In this document: piece after piece, positions 1-5,975 of the stretch
Layout: every line of letters begins with the position of its first letter
Position numbering within the stretch: position 1 is the first letter of the stretch
Assembly: GCA_039814715.1 (NCBI GenBank)
Contig: JBCCAR010000064.1
Location: 1-5,975, forward strand
Direction: 5' to 3'
Source: CAKZYD01 sp039814715
Lineage (GTDB): Bacteria; Pseudomonadota; Alphaproteobacteria; Sphingomonadales; CAKZYD01
DNA: 5,975 nucleotides
Translations under genes and position numbers: made by a program
Notes under the pieces: generated by a model
Seen by the model: only the letters and a program-made list of their open reading frames with translations
Database searches by the model: none
Told to the model about the DNA's origin: nothing

Positions 1-1
1 A

Positions 2-283
2 GGCGGCACCATCAACCTCGGGGCTGTGGTGTCTACGAACTCAAGTTATTTCCACAACTTGAGGAACTTTGCCGCCCATGAGATCGATGGCTTCACCATC
101 GCTAACCTGCGTGCCACCTGGACCAGCGAGGATGACGGCATTATGTTGGCCGCCTTCGTCAACAATGTCTTCGATAAGCGCTACGTCAACGTTGGGTTTG
201 ACCTTTCAGGCCTGTGCGATTGTACCGAAGAATCCTATGGCGCGCCGCGCCAGTGGGGTGTGGAAGCACGCTTTAACTTCTAG
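2..283 (+). CDS. TonB-dependent outer-membrane receptor, C-terminal end (5' end outside window)
   Basis: This is the last 93 codons of a gene that begins before the window, so no start codon can be given. The product is the end of the 22-stranded outer-membrane beta-barrel of a TonB-dependent receptor, which takes up a large ligand such as a siderophore, cobalamin or oligosaccharide using TonB-ExbBD energy. Visible support: alternating barrel-strand pattern (FTIANLRATW), the family signature FVNNVFDKRYVNVGF at visible residues 52-66, then the terminal stretch YGAPRQWGVEARFNF, ending on the C-terminal Phe expected of proteins inserted by the BAM complex. A CDC pair (visible residues 72-74) lies in what should be the last extracellular loop; two cysteines so close are uncommon there. 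The ligand cannot be inferred because the plug and N-terminal domains are missing. It is convergent with putA and followed directly by a terminator hairpin. Confidence 0.9.
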   Translation, partial: GGTINLGAVVSTNSSYFHNLRNFAAHEIDGFTIANLRATWTSEDDGIMLAAFVNNVFDKRYVNVGFDLSGLCDCTEESYGAPRQWGVEARFNF

Positions 284-302
284 GCGGCGTTTTTCGCTCA
301 AG

Positions 303-347
303 AAAACCGCCCCACCGCCGAGCAAATCGGCGGTGGGGTTTTCTTTT
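303..347. terminator. Rho-independent terminator, probably bidirectional
   Basis: A perfect 12-bp stem (310-321 pairing with 327-338, CCCCACCGCCGA with its complement) encloses a 5-nt loop and is followed on the + strand by TTTTCTTTT (339-347), 27 bp after the receptor stop. On the - strand the same stem is preceded by an A-rich run and followed by CGGTTTTCTT, so it can also end putA transcripts, whose stop lies at 364-366. A competing weaker hairpin is possible between GGCGG (283-287) and CCGCC (307-311). The position between two convergent genes fits a shared terminator. Confidence 0.88.
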
Positions 348-363
348 ATGTCGCAGGCATAGC

Positions 364-3300
364 TTAAGCCGCAGCGCTCATGAGTTTGGTATTGCCGCCC
401 GCAGCGGTGGTATCGATGCAGACATGGCGCTCCAAGATGCAGCGCTCGGCAAAGTCTTGCTGCGTGATCAGCGGCAAAATGGCGCCCTCGCGCGCGGCCA
501 ACGCTTTACGCATTGAGCGCAGGGTTGCCGCATCGGCCCAGCTCACTACGCCATCAAATCCCGAGAGAGTCGCCAGGTCTGATGGGCAAAGCGCGCCGGG
601 CAGCACAATAGGGATACAGCCCGCAAAGCTTACGATCTGTGCTTGGTTTTGCGCAGCGTCGTCGCCAGGCCCTAAGCACAAAATGCGGCCACGCGGATAG
701 GCGGACAGCCGGTTTGATTCCCCTGTTGGGCCAGGCATATCCTGAACCGATAAAGGCGTGTCAGGGCTTGGCAGAGCGGCATCAATGCAGCGCTGCACGT
801 CTTGGCGCGAAAGCTGAGGCCCAGGTACCGCCGCGCACGTTACAGACGCCTCGGCGCAAAACCGCTTCACATAATGCGGGCCGCCAGCCTTTGGTCCTGT
901 GCCAGACAGCCCTTCCCCGCCAAAGGGCTGGGAGCCGACAACCGCGCCAATCTGGTTGCGATTGACATAGATGTTGCCAACCTTGAGCTGGCTTATGACT
1001 TGCTCAACCCGGTCATCAATGCGCGAATGGAGACCAAATGTGAGGCCAAACCCGCGCGCATTGATCGCTTGGAGGACGCCGTCCAGCGCTTCGACTTTAT
1101 ACGTCGCAACATGCAGAACTGGGCCAAAAATCTCCCGCGGCAGATCGTCAATGCCTGCGACTGAAATCAAACTGGGGCGCACAAAGCTGCCATGGGAGGG
1201 TGCGGTGAGCTGTTTGATCAAGCGGCCACCACGCTGCGCATCAGCAATATAGGCGTTGATATCGGTCTGCGCGTCTTGCGTGATCACCGGCCCGACATCA
1301 CAGGAAAAGTCCCAGGGCCTTCCCATCTCAAGTTCTTTCATCGCGCCTTTGAGCATCTCCGTCACGCCGGACGCCACATCCTCTTGCACATATAAAATCC
1401 GCAGCGCAGAACAGCGCTGACCGGCTGACTGAAAGGCGGAGGCAACAATGTCTCGCACCGCTTGTTCTGGCAGCGCAGTTGAATCCACAATCATGGCATT
1501 GAGCCCGCCCGTTTCGGCAATTAAAGGCGCGGAAGGATCAAGGTGCTGCGCCATGGAGCGGTGAATGCTCTGCGCTGTTGCCGTAGAGCCTGTAAAGCAG
1601 ACGCCATTGACGCGCGGATCAGACACGATAGCAGCGCCGACCACATGGCCAGTTCCAGGCAAGAACTGCAACACTGCGCGCGGCACACCGGCCTGGTGAA
1701 GTAGCTGGGTGGCCAGATGGGCAATCAGCGGTGTTGGCTCCGCCGGCTTGGCCAGCACGGCATTGCCCGCGGCCAAAGCTGCTGCAATCTGGCCTGTGAA
1801 GATGGCGAGCGGAAAGTTCCACGGCGAGATACAACTGATGACGCCGCGCGGGCTTTGCGCGGACAAACGCTCAGCTTCACTGGCGTAATACCGCAAAAAG
1901 TCGACCGCTTCGCGCAGTTCGGCTATGGCATCAAGCGCCGTTTTCCCAGCCTCCCGGGCAAGCAGAGCAATGACCTGGCCGTGCGCCTCCTCAAAGAGAT
2001 CTGCGGCCCGCCTTAAGATGTCTGCCCGCGCCTGCGCTGGGACATCCCACACCTTTGCATGCTCCAGAGCCGCTTGAATATCGCCAGGCGCGGCGTCACT
2101 GACTTGGCCAACGCAGTCAGCGCAGTCAGCAGGGTTCGTGATCGCATGTGGCTCCCGGCCCGCTGGTTGCACGGCTAGCAATGGCGCCGCAGTCCAACGA
2201 TGATCTTTATACGGTGCGCGCGCTGCCTCAAAGGCGGCAGCGTCAGCTGGATCTCTGATATCCCATCCGCGGGCATTCGTGCGGCCCGGCTGGAAGATGT
2301 CCACCGGAGCGGCGACAATTGGGACATCATTGCGCGCCGCAAAGGGGTCTGCCACCACCTCCTCTATCGGCACGCCCACATCCGTGATCTGATTAACGAA
2401 GGAGGAATTGGCGCCATTTTCAAGCAGGCGCCGCACCAGATAGGCCAGCAAGTCTTTGTGGGCACCGACCGGCGCGTATATCCGGCAGCGCGTCTCCTCG
2501 CGCCTCAGCACAGCATCGTGCACCTCTTCGCCCATGCCATGAAGGCGCTGGAACTCAAACAGCTGGCCTGGCTCCACGATTTCCAAAATGCTCGCGACCG
2601 AATGCGCATTGTGCGTCGCAAATTGAGGATAGATGCGCGCGGAGGCCAACAGCCGCTTGGCGCAGCAGATGTAGGAGACATCCGTCAGGCGCTTTTGGCT
2701 AAAAACAGGATAGCCCGCAACGCCGTCCACTTGCGCGCGCTTAATTTCGGTATCCCAATAGGCGCCTTTGACCAAGCGCACCATGATATTGCGGCCCACA
2801 TCTTCTGCCAATGTGTCCAGCCAATCGATTACGGGCAGCGCGCGCTTGCCATAGGCTTGCACCACCACGCCAAACCCATCCCATCCGGCAAGCGCTGGAT
2901 CGCGCAAGACGGCCTCAATCACATCCAGTGATAGATCGAGCCGGTCTGCTTCTTCTGCGTCAATGTTAAACCCGATGTGGGCCTGGGCTGCGGCGCGCGC
3001 AAGGTCTGTGACCCCAGGGACGAGCTCCGCCATGACCCGGTCTTTCTTAAGCGCATCATAGCACGGGTGCAGCGCCGAAAGCTTAACGGAAATGCCTGGA
3101 TTATCGCGCACTGAGCCCGCTGTTGCGTGGCCAGCCAAAGCGCAAATGGCATTTTGGTATTCGGTGAAATAGCGATGCGCATCGCTGGCTGTCATCGCAG
3201 CTTCACCAAGCATATCATAGCTATAACTATAGCCTTGCTGTTCATGCGCGCGCCCGTTTTTCACAGCCTCCTCGATGGAGCGGCCAAGCACAAACTGCCG

Positions 3301-3804
3301 CCCAAGCTCCTTCATCGCCTGTTCAACAGCTAAGCGAATAACAGGCTCGCCAAGGCGTTTCACAGCCCCGTGCAGAACCGCGGCCAGACCGTCATTGTCG
3401 CCATCATCAAGCACACGGCCAGTCAGCATCAACGCCCAGGTCGAGGCATTCACCAAGGAGGAGCTGGCCTTGCCTAAATGCGCGCCCCAGGCGTGCGGCG
3501 TAATCTTATCTTCTATCAGGGCATCTATCGTTTCAGTATCTGGCACGCGCAGCAACGCTTCGGCCAGGCACATCAGCGCAACCCCTTCATCTGTGGACAA
3601 ACCATATTGGCCTAGGAAAGCTTCCATGGGGCTCGGGGTTGTTGATTGGCGTAGCTGCGCCGCGTAAGCAGCAGCTTTCTCACAGCTATGCTCACGCACC
3701 TCCTCGCTCGGCGCCCAGTGCGCACAAAGCTGCGCAATGACCTCCTCATCGGGCGCACGGTGTTGTTGGCGGATGGCTTCGCGGCACTGTGCTAGCGCGG
3801 TCAT
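364..3804 (-). CDS. putA: Bifunctional proline dehydrogenase / L-glutamate gamma-semialdehyde dehydrogenase PutA
   Basis: Catalyses both steps of proline catabolism: FAD-dependent oxidation of proline to P5C, then NAD-dependent oxidation of glutamate semialdehyde to glutamate, with internal channelling. PutA acts in the cytosol and at the inner membrane, passing electrons to quinone. Residue numbers are for the 1146-aa form. The N-terminal helical arm is about 1-180. The PRODH barrel (about 190-475) has K241 in SVKLSALHP, D282 in NIDAEEADRLD, R343 and K346 in VRLVKGAYWD, and Y455, R458 and R459 in AYLVRRLLENGANSSFVN. The ALDH domain (about 550-985) has N663 in SPWNFPL, general base E764 in AETGG, nucleophile C798 in GQRCSALR, and EIFGPV. 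A C-terminal ALDH-like tail (about 995-1146) ends in HVCIDTTAAGGN, as in type B PutAs. There is no N-terminal ribbon-helix-helix domain, so it is not a self-repressor. Start: an ATG with GGAG eight bases upstream; a TTG at 3846 would add 14 unconserved residues. All key residues look intact. Confidence 0.97.
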   Translation of the reverse strand: MTALAQCREAIRQQHRAPDEEVIAQLCAHWAPSEEVREHSCEKAAAYAAQLRQSTTPSPMEAFLGQYGLSTDEGVALMCLAEALLRVPDTETIDALIEDKITPHAWGAHLGKASSSLVNASTWALMLTGRVLDDGDNDGLAAVLHGAVKRLGEPVIRLAVEQAMKELGRQFVLGRSIEEAVKNGRAHEQQGYSYSYDMLGEAAMTASDAHRYFTEYQNAICALAGHATAGSVRDNPGISVKLSALHPCYDALKKDRVMAELVPGVTDLARAAAQAHIGFNIDAEEADRLDLSLDVIEAVLRDPALAGWDGFGVVVQAYGKRALPVIDWLDTLAEDVGRNIMVRLVKGAYWDTEIKRAQVDGVAGYPVFSQKRLTDVSYICCAKRLLASARIYPQFATHNAHSVASILEIVEPGQLFEFQRLHGMGEEVHDAVLRREETRCRIYAPVGAHKDLLAYLVRRLLENGANSSFVNQITDVGVPIEEVVADPFAARNDVPIVAAPVDIFQPGRTNARGWDIRDPADAAAFEAARAPYKDHRWTAAPLLAVQPAGREPHAITNPADCADCVGQVSDAAPGDIQAALEHAKVWDVPAQARADILRRAADLFEEAHGQVIALLAREAGKTALDAIAELREAVDFLRYYASEAERLSAQSPRGVISCISPWNFPLAIFTGQIAAALAAGNAVLAKPAEPTPLIAHLATQLLHQAGVPRAVLQFLPGTGHVVGAAIVSDPRVNGVCFTGSTATAQSIHRSMAQHLDPSAPLIAETGGLNAMIVDSTALPEQAVRDIVASAFQSAGQRCSALRILYVQEDVASGVTEMLKGAMKELEMGRPWDFSCDVGPVITQDAQTDINAYIADAQRGGRLIKQLTAPSHGSFVRPSLISVAGIDDLPREIFGPVLHVATYKVEALDGVLQAINARGFGLTFGLHSRIDDRVEQVISQLKVGNIYVNRNQIGAVVGSQPFGGEGLSGTGPKAGGPHYVKRFCAEASVTCAAVPGPQLSRQDVQRCIDAALPSPDTPLSVQDMPGPTGESNRLSAYPRGRILCLGPGDDAAQNQAQIVSFAGCIPIVLPGALCPSDLATLSGFDGVVSWADAATLRSMRKALAAREGAILPLITQQDFAERCILERHVCIDTTAAGGNTKLMSAAA

Positions 3805-3816
3805 GGCATGGTCTCC
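3796..3816 (-). promoter_or_regulatory. Ribosome binding site that sets the putA start
   Basis: On the - strand GGAG lies eight bases before the ATG at 3804-3802, which begins MTALAQ. A closer upstream ATG at 3809-3807 is out of frame and closes at once with TGA, so it is not a competing start for PutA. The further upstream in-frame TTG at 3846 has no comparable purine-rich site. Confidence 0.6.
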
Positions 3817-3851
3817 AAGATTTGTACCAGACCTGATGCTAACCAATTTTA

Positions 3852-3870
3852 TAAAGTCATTCTGACTTTA
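3852..3870. promoter_or_regulatory. Inverted repeat, candidate operator overlapping the putA promoter
   Basis: TAAAGTC (3852-3858) and GACTTTA (3864-3870) form a perfect 7-bp inverted repeat with a 5-bp spacer. It overlaps the putative putA -10 region on the - strand and the TTTACA box on the + strand. The size and dyad form suit a dimeric regulator such as an Lrp/AsnC protein. It is too AT-rich and lacks a T tract, so it is not a convincing terminator. Confidence 0.45.
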
Positions 3871-3896
3871 CATCAGACAAAATTAGCCGTTATGAC
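3867..3896 (+). promoter_or_regulatory. Possible sigma70-type promoter of the Lrp/AsnC regulator gene
   Basis: TTTACA (3867-3872, five of six matches to the -35 consensus) is followed after 18 bp by TATGAC (3891-3896, four of six to the -10 consensus). Transcription would start near 3903 and leave a leader of about 23 nt before the ATG. It overlaps both inverted repeats described in this spacer, which would allow autoregulation. The prediction rests on sequence likeness only. Confidence 0.3.
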
Positions 3897-3915
3897 TAAT
3901 TCTTAGAGCTAATTT
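3880..3915. promoter_or_regulatory. Cluster of TTAG/CTAA half-sites, candidate PutR operator
   Basis: AATTAG (3881-3886) faces CTAATT (3896-3901) with a 9-bp gap, and AAATTAGC (3880-3887) also faces GCTAATTT (3908-3915) with a 20-bp gap. One left half-site is thus shared by two right half-sites 13 bp apart, and a further GCTAA occurs at 3838-3842. Repeated half-sites in AT-rich DNA are what Lrp-family octamers or tetramers tend to bind. The cluster lies about 40-75 bp upstream of the likely putA start point, a suitable activating position, and covers the region where the regulator's own transcription would begin. Confidence 0.42.
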
Positions 3916-3925
3916 GAGCGTAAAT

Positions 3926-4393
3926 ATGGTCAAAGCGTATAACCAGAGCCAATTAGACCAATACGATATGAAGATTTTGAAGGTCGTATCCTCTAACGGG
4001 CGCATTCCTGTCACGAAGCTGGCAGAAGAGGTCGGCCTATCCAAAACGCCCTGCCAAGTGCGGCTGAAACGCTTGCAGAGCGAGGGCTACATTCGCGGAT
4101 TTCAAGCTGTATTGAATTACGACATGCTTGGGCTCAACCATGTGGCGTTCACCAAAGTTAAATTGAGCAATACGGCAGAAGCATCGCTGGAGCGCTTCAA
4201 CGCTGCGGTGCGCACCATAACCGAAGTGGAGCAATGCTACATGATTGCTGCCGACTTTGACTATTTGATCAAAGTGCGCACACGCGACATTCGCGCCTTC
4301 CGCAGGGTCCTGGGAGAAGAGATTTCAACACTGCCGAACGTGGCCAGCAGCTCAACCTTTATCGCTATGGAAGCAGTGAAGGAGCGCAGCTAG
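3926..4393 (+). CDS. putR: Lrp/AsnC-family transcriptional regulator, probable proline-responsive activator of putA
   Basis: A 155-residue protein of the usual length for the Lrp/AsnC family. The N-terminus carries the typical LDQYDMKIL start (10-18), then a winged helix-turn-helix (about 15-60) with GRIPVTKLAEEVGLSKTPC, close to the family signature, and a linking strand YIRGFQAVLNY. The C-terminal RAM effector-binding and oligomerisation domain (about 70-150) includes VEQCYMIAADFDYLIKVRTRDI; the loop around AADFDYL matches the family's ligand-binding turn. ATG at 3926 is chosen because full homology begins just after it and a weak GAG lies seven bases upstream; an in-frame TTG at 3914 would add four residues. 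Divergent placement next to a PutA lacking its own DNA-binding domain points to the PutR role seen in other alphaproteobacteria. Family assignment is firm; proline as ligand and putA as target are inferred. Confidence 0.9.
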   Translation: MVKAYNQSQLDQYDMKILKVVSSNGRIPVTKLAEEVGLSKTPCQVRLKRLQSEGYIRGFQAVLNYDMLGLNHVAFTKVKLSNTAEASLERFNAAVRTITEVEQCYMIAADFDYLIKVRTRDIRAFRRVLGEEISTLPNVASSSTFIAMEAVKERS

Positions 4394-4492
4394 AGAGTGT
4401 TAAAGCAAGAGCGGCTTTCCCAAACCGCACTCACCACCTGGGCCCTTTGATTGGCTATAAACTGCTGGAATATCTCTCCCGCTGCAGCGGTT
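4394..4492. other. Short spacer without a recognised gene
   Basis: About 100 bp follow the regulator stop. There is no clear intrinsic terminator: GCGG and CCGC near 4411-4428 can pair but no T tract follows. Read on the - strand, one frame at about 4450-4490 gives AAAGEIFQQFIA, which could be a further worn remnant of the aminotransferase pseudogene described next, but the match is too short to insist on. Confidence 0.35.
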
Positions 4493-5227
4493 TTAGATCG
4501 TGATCGCTGCAGCAAGGCCAATATTGCGAATATCGGTCACATGGGCACGGTTGCATTGTTAATACCCTTCGCCAACGTCACAATATCTGGAACGACGCCA
4601 ATGCTGCCAGTCCAGTTGGGCTCTCCAACACGGCCAAAAGCGGAAATCACTTCATCTACAATAAGCAAGATGCCGTGCTTTTGCGTCACCTCGCGCAAGC
4701 GTTCCATATAGCCAACTGGCGGCATATAAACCCCGCCAGACCCAGCGAAGGGTTCAACCATCACCGCAGCGATTGTCGATGGATCATGCAGCGTGATCAT
4801 GGCCTCCAATTCTTGCATATAAGGCTCTGGATCAGTGGTCGGCTGGCCGCGCGTAAAAGTATGAGCGCGGGGGTCGTAGGGGAAGGACAAGTGATCTGTG
4901 CCCGGCAGCAGACTGCCAAAGACCTTACGGTTGTTCACCATGCCGCCGACGCTAATACCGCCAAAGCATACGCCGTGATACCCGCGAAAACGTCCAATGA
5001 GTCGGGTGCGGCCGCCTTCCCCTCGAAGCCGGTGGTAAGCGATCGCCATTTTCAGAGCTGTGTCGCCAGCTTCTGATCCAGAATTGACAAAAAAACATGG
5101 TTTAGATCGCCAATAAATTGATCCGCAATGACATGCGGATCAGCACGGAATGCTTTGTTCGGCGTAAACGGCATCCAATAGGGATCCATCACATTATTCA
5201 GGCCAGCTTTTGGGGCTCAATCGACAT
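4493..5227 (-). pseudogene. Decayed class III omega-amino acid:pyruvate aminotransferase (beta-alanine:pyruvate type)
   Basis: An intact homologue is a PLP enzyme of about 440 residues moving an amino group from beta-alanine or another omega-amine to pyruvate. Here only three blocks remain. Block 1 (about 5189-5126) reads MDPYWMPFTPNKAFRADPHVI, the N-terminal motif; an in-frame extension to ATG at 5227 needs another frameshift. About 60-70 residues are then missing before block 2, which starts at about LNHVFFVNSGSEAGDTALK. A run of seven T (A7 at 5089-5095 on +) puts HV and FVNSGSE in different frames, as if one base were lost. Block 2 stays open to 4537 and keeps GYHG, VEPFAGSGG, VDEVISAFGR and the PLP lysine in LAKGINNATVPM (codon 4567-4569), then hits TGA. 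Directly beyond, in another frame, is DIRNIGLAAAITI (to 4493), which normally lies about 85 residues further on. The C-terminal part is absent. Translation from the ATG at 5049 would yield only a fragment that cannot fold as the enzyme. Confidence 0.88.
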
Positions 5228-5382
5228 GGATGACCGCGTCAAATTAGAATTTGTGATCATGCGTTGTAGAGGTAATTCTCTCAGCTACACGGTCATTCAA
5301 GGGATGTTCTGAACGCTGTGCTTGCTTTTTCGCTCAAGCGAGAGAAATAGACTTCTAGCACGCTTCGTCGATGGGCAAATTT

Positions 5383-5715
5383 ATGGCGCCATATCTTTAT
5401 CTGGCTTTCGCTATCCTTACGGAGGTCGCAGCGACATCTGCGCTGAAATACGCCGACGGTTTTACACGCCTCTTGCCCTCTATCATCGTCGTCGCTTGCT
5501 ATGGCAGCTCGTTCTATTTGCTGTCGCTTGCGCTGCGCACTTTACAAGTGGGCTTTACATACCCTGTGTGGTGCGGGGTCGGCATCGTGCTGATATCGAT
5601 CATCGGGGTCTTTTTTCTTGGCGAAGAGGTCGATATAGGGGGGATTTTCGGCATGGGCCTCATCATTGCTGGTGTGGTCGTAATGAGCGTATTTTCAAAG
5701 ATGGGAAATGCCTAA
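5383..5715 (+). CDS. Small multidrug resistance (SMR) efflux protein, EmrE-like
   Basis: A 110-residue inner-membrane protein, exactly the length of EmrE, expected to work as an antiparallel dimer exchanging protons for cationic drugs, quaternary ammonium compounds or related substrates. Four hydrophobic helices are visible: about 4-21, 32-52, 58-78 and 86-106. Key residues line up with EmrE without gaps: E14 in FAILTEVAATSALK (proton and drug site), Y40, Y60 and W63 in YPVWCGVGIVLIS, and the helix-4 dimer motif GMGLIIAGV (90-98). Conservation of Y4, Y40, Y60 and W63 favours the drug-exporter (Qac/EmrE) subtype over the guanidinium-exporter (Gdx/SugE) subtype. The ATG at 5383 is chosen because it gives the family's standard N-terminus MAPYLYL; an ATG at 5371 adds four residues, and neither has a strong ribosome binding site. 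No guanidine riboswitch was recognised in the 155 bp upstream. It lies divergent from the aminotransferase remnant. Confidence 0.93.
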   Translation: MAPYLYLAFAILTEVAATSALKYADGFTRLLPSIIVVACYGSSFYLLSLALRTLQVGFTYPVWCGVGIVLISIIGVFFLGEEVDIGGIFGMGLIIAGVVVMSVFSKMGNA

Positions 5716-5968
5716 ACGGCTGATTATGATGGGAGTGTTATTGGCCGCGGCGTGTCCTAGTGGATTGGCTCAGACAAATGGCACCCATAGGATCCCAAAG
5801 TCCGGGGTCTCGGCAGGAGGCGGTTTGCAGGCGATGCGGTGCATCGACAAAATCCGTCGACGCACCGAGACCCCGGAATTTGGGACCCCGAAGGGCGCTT
5901 TTCCAAGCTCACCGGCTGCGTTGCCCGCCGCTTGTGATGCACCGCATCACCGCACGTCGCGCGCCTGA
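5708..5968 (+). CDS. Short ORF with signal-peptide-like N-terminus, possibly truncated by a palindromic element
   Basis: An 86-codon-span ORF whose ATG overlaps the last 8 bases of the SMR gene, so it could be translated by coupling. I do not recognise the product. Its first 22 residues (MPKRLIMMGVLLAAACPSGLAQ) resemble a Sec signal peptide: two basic residues, a hydrophobic core, and a GLA cleavage site; the AAAC could be a poor lipobox. After about residue 28 the reading frame enters the inverted-repeat element at 5793, and from there the translation (rich in P, R, T and A) looks like translated repeat, not a protein domain. Alternative starts are the two ATGs at 5726 and 5729. Either this is the stub of an exported protein broken by the element, or it is not a gene. 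The product of the full frame is unlikely to be conserved. Confidence 0.3.
   Translation: MPKRLIMMGVLLAAACPSGLAQTNGTHRIPKSGVSAGGGLQAMRCIDKIRRRTETPEFGTPKGAFPSSPAALPAACDAPHHRTSRA
5793..5948. repeat. Complex palindromic element with nested inverted repeats (REP/MITE-like)
   Basis: The outer arms at 5793-5813 and 5865-5885 are complementary at 20 of 21 positions (single mismatch 5800/5878), built around CCGGGGTCTCGG, and enclose 51 bp. Inside, 5840-5848 and 5856-5864 pair at 8 of 9 positions around a 7-base loop, and this inner stem abuts the outer 3' arm exactly. The 13-mer GATGCGGTGCATC (5833-5845), itself a small hairpin, recurs as its exact reverse complement at 5936-5948. GACCCCG appears again just outside the outer arm at 5884-5890. 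No T tract follows and the loop is long, so a simple terminator is unlikely. No transposase or target-site duplication is visible. A dispersed non-autonomous repeat is the best reading; whether it recurs elsewhere in the genome cannot be seen here. Confidence 0.6.
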
Positions 5969-5975
5969 CCGGATG

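Larger units (their letters stand above)
3805..3925. promoter_or_regulatory. putA-putR divergent control region
   Basis: A 121-bp spacer, clearly richer in A and T than the coding DNA around it, separates two divergent start codons. It must hold both promoters and any operator for the regulator. Visible elements are a perfect 7-bp inverted repeat (3852-3870), a cluster of TTAG/CTAA half-sites (3880-3915), a TATAAA-like -10 for putA on the - strand (3848-3853) without a good -35, and a TTTACA / TATGAC pair for the regulator. Weak putA promoter boxes fit a gene that needs an activator. Known biology: in several alphaproteobacteria an Lrp-type PutR encoded next to putA activates it when proline is present. 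That this spacer works so here is inferred. Confidence 0.6.

Noticed and set aside
290..302. 13-mer TTTTTCGCTCAAG repeated at 5326-5338
   Set aside because: One direct repeat of this length in about 6 kb is not far from chance and the surroundings differ; no element boundary coincides with it.
2110..2129. Short tandem CGCAGTCAG repeat inside putA
   Set aside because: It only encodes a CADC-like repeat in the linker before the ALDH domain; two copies of nine bases in coding DNA do not need another explanation.
2200..2931. Long 243-codon open frame on the + strand
   Set aside because: It lies wholly inside putA on the opposite strand; the product is rich in His, Ala, Arg and Ile with no domain, as expected of an antisense shadow of a GC-rich gene.
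4037..4234. 65-codon frame on the - strand inside the Lrp/AsnC gene
   Set aside because: Antisense shadow without initiation signals or recognisable domain.
5228..5382. Possible riboswitch or strong promoter upstream of the SMR gene
   Set aside because: I saw no guanidine-riboswitch motif and no convincing -35/-10 pair; the small hairpin at 5330-5341 has a stem of only 5 bp.
5322..5723. 133-codon frame overlapping the SMR gene
   Set aside because: It is a different frame of the same DNA; the SMR frame has perfect family alignment, while this one gives an Arg/Cys-rich product without likeness to any family.

Overview
The window looks like part of an alphaproteobacterial chromosome. The basis is a PutA without a DNA-binding domain, paired with a divergent Lrp/AsnC-type regulator, together with a TonB-dependent receptor and moderately GC-rich coding sequence. 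The lineage is an inference from gene style; no rRNA or other taxonomic marker is present.

Layout. Positions 2-283 (+) hold the last 93 codons of a TonB-dependent outer-membrane receptor. A strong 12-bp hairpin with T-rich flanks on both sides (303-347) separates it from the convergent putA, which fills 364-3804 (-) and encodes a 1146-residue bifunctional proline dehydrogenase / P5C (glutamate semialdehyde) dehydrogenase. A 121-bp AT-rich spacer with several inverted repeats lies between putA and a divergent 155-residue Lrp/AsnC regulator (3926-4393, +), probably the proline-responsive activator PutR. From 4493 to 5227 (-) lies the decayed remains of a class III omega-amino acid:pyruvate aminotransferase. 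It has lost two internal blocks, has at least one frameshift, and has lost its C-terminal part. Positions 5383-5715 (+) encode an intact 110-residue SMR-family efflux protein of the EmrE type. Its stop codon overlaps the start of a short ORF (5708-5968) that has a signal-peptide-like N-terminus and then runs into a complex palindromic element (5793-5948).

How it works together. putA and putR form a catabolic pair: proline is oxidised to glutamate, and the regulator most likely senses proline and activates putA from the shared spacer. The aminotransferase next to it would have fed another amine or beta-amino acid into central metabolism but is no longer functional. The SMR gene is an independent drug or cation exporter.

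I found no tRNA, rRNA, CRISPR array, transposase, phage gene or origin, and no convincing new multi-gene system. The features most worth a second look are the terminal palindromic element, the stepwise-deleted aminotransferase, and the operator-like architecture between putA and putR.
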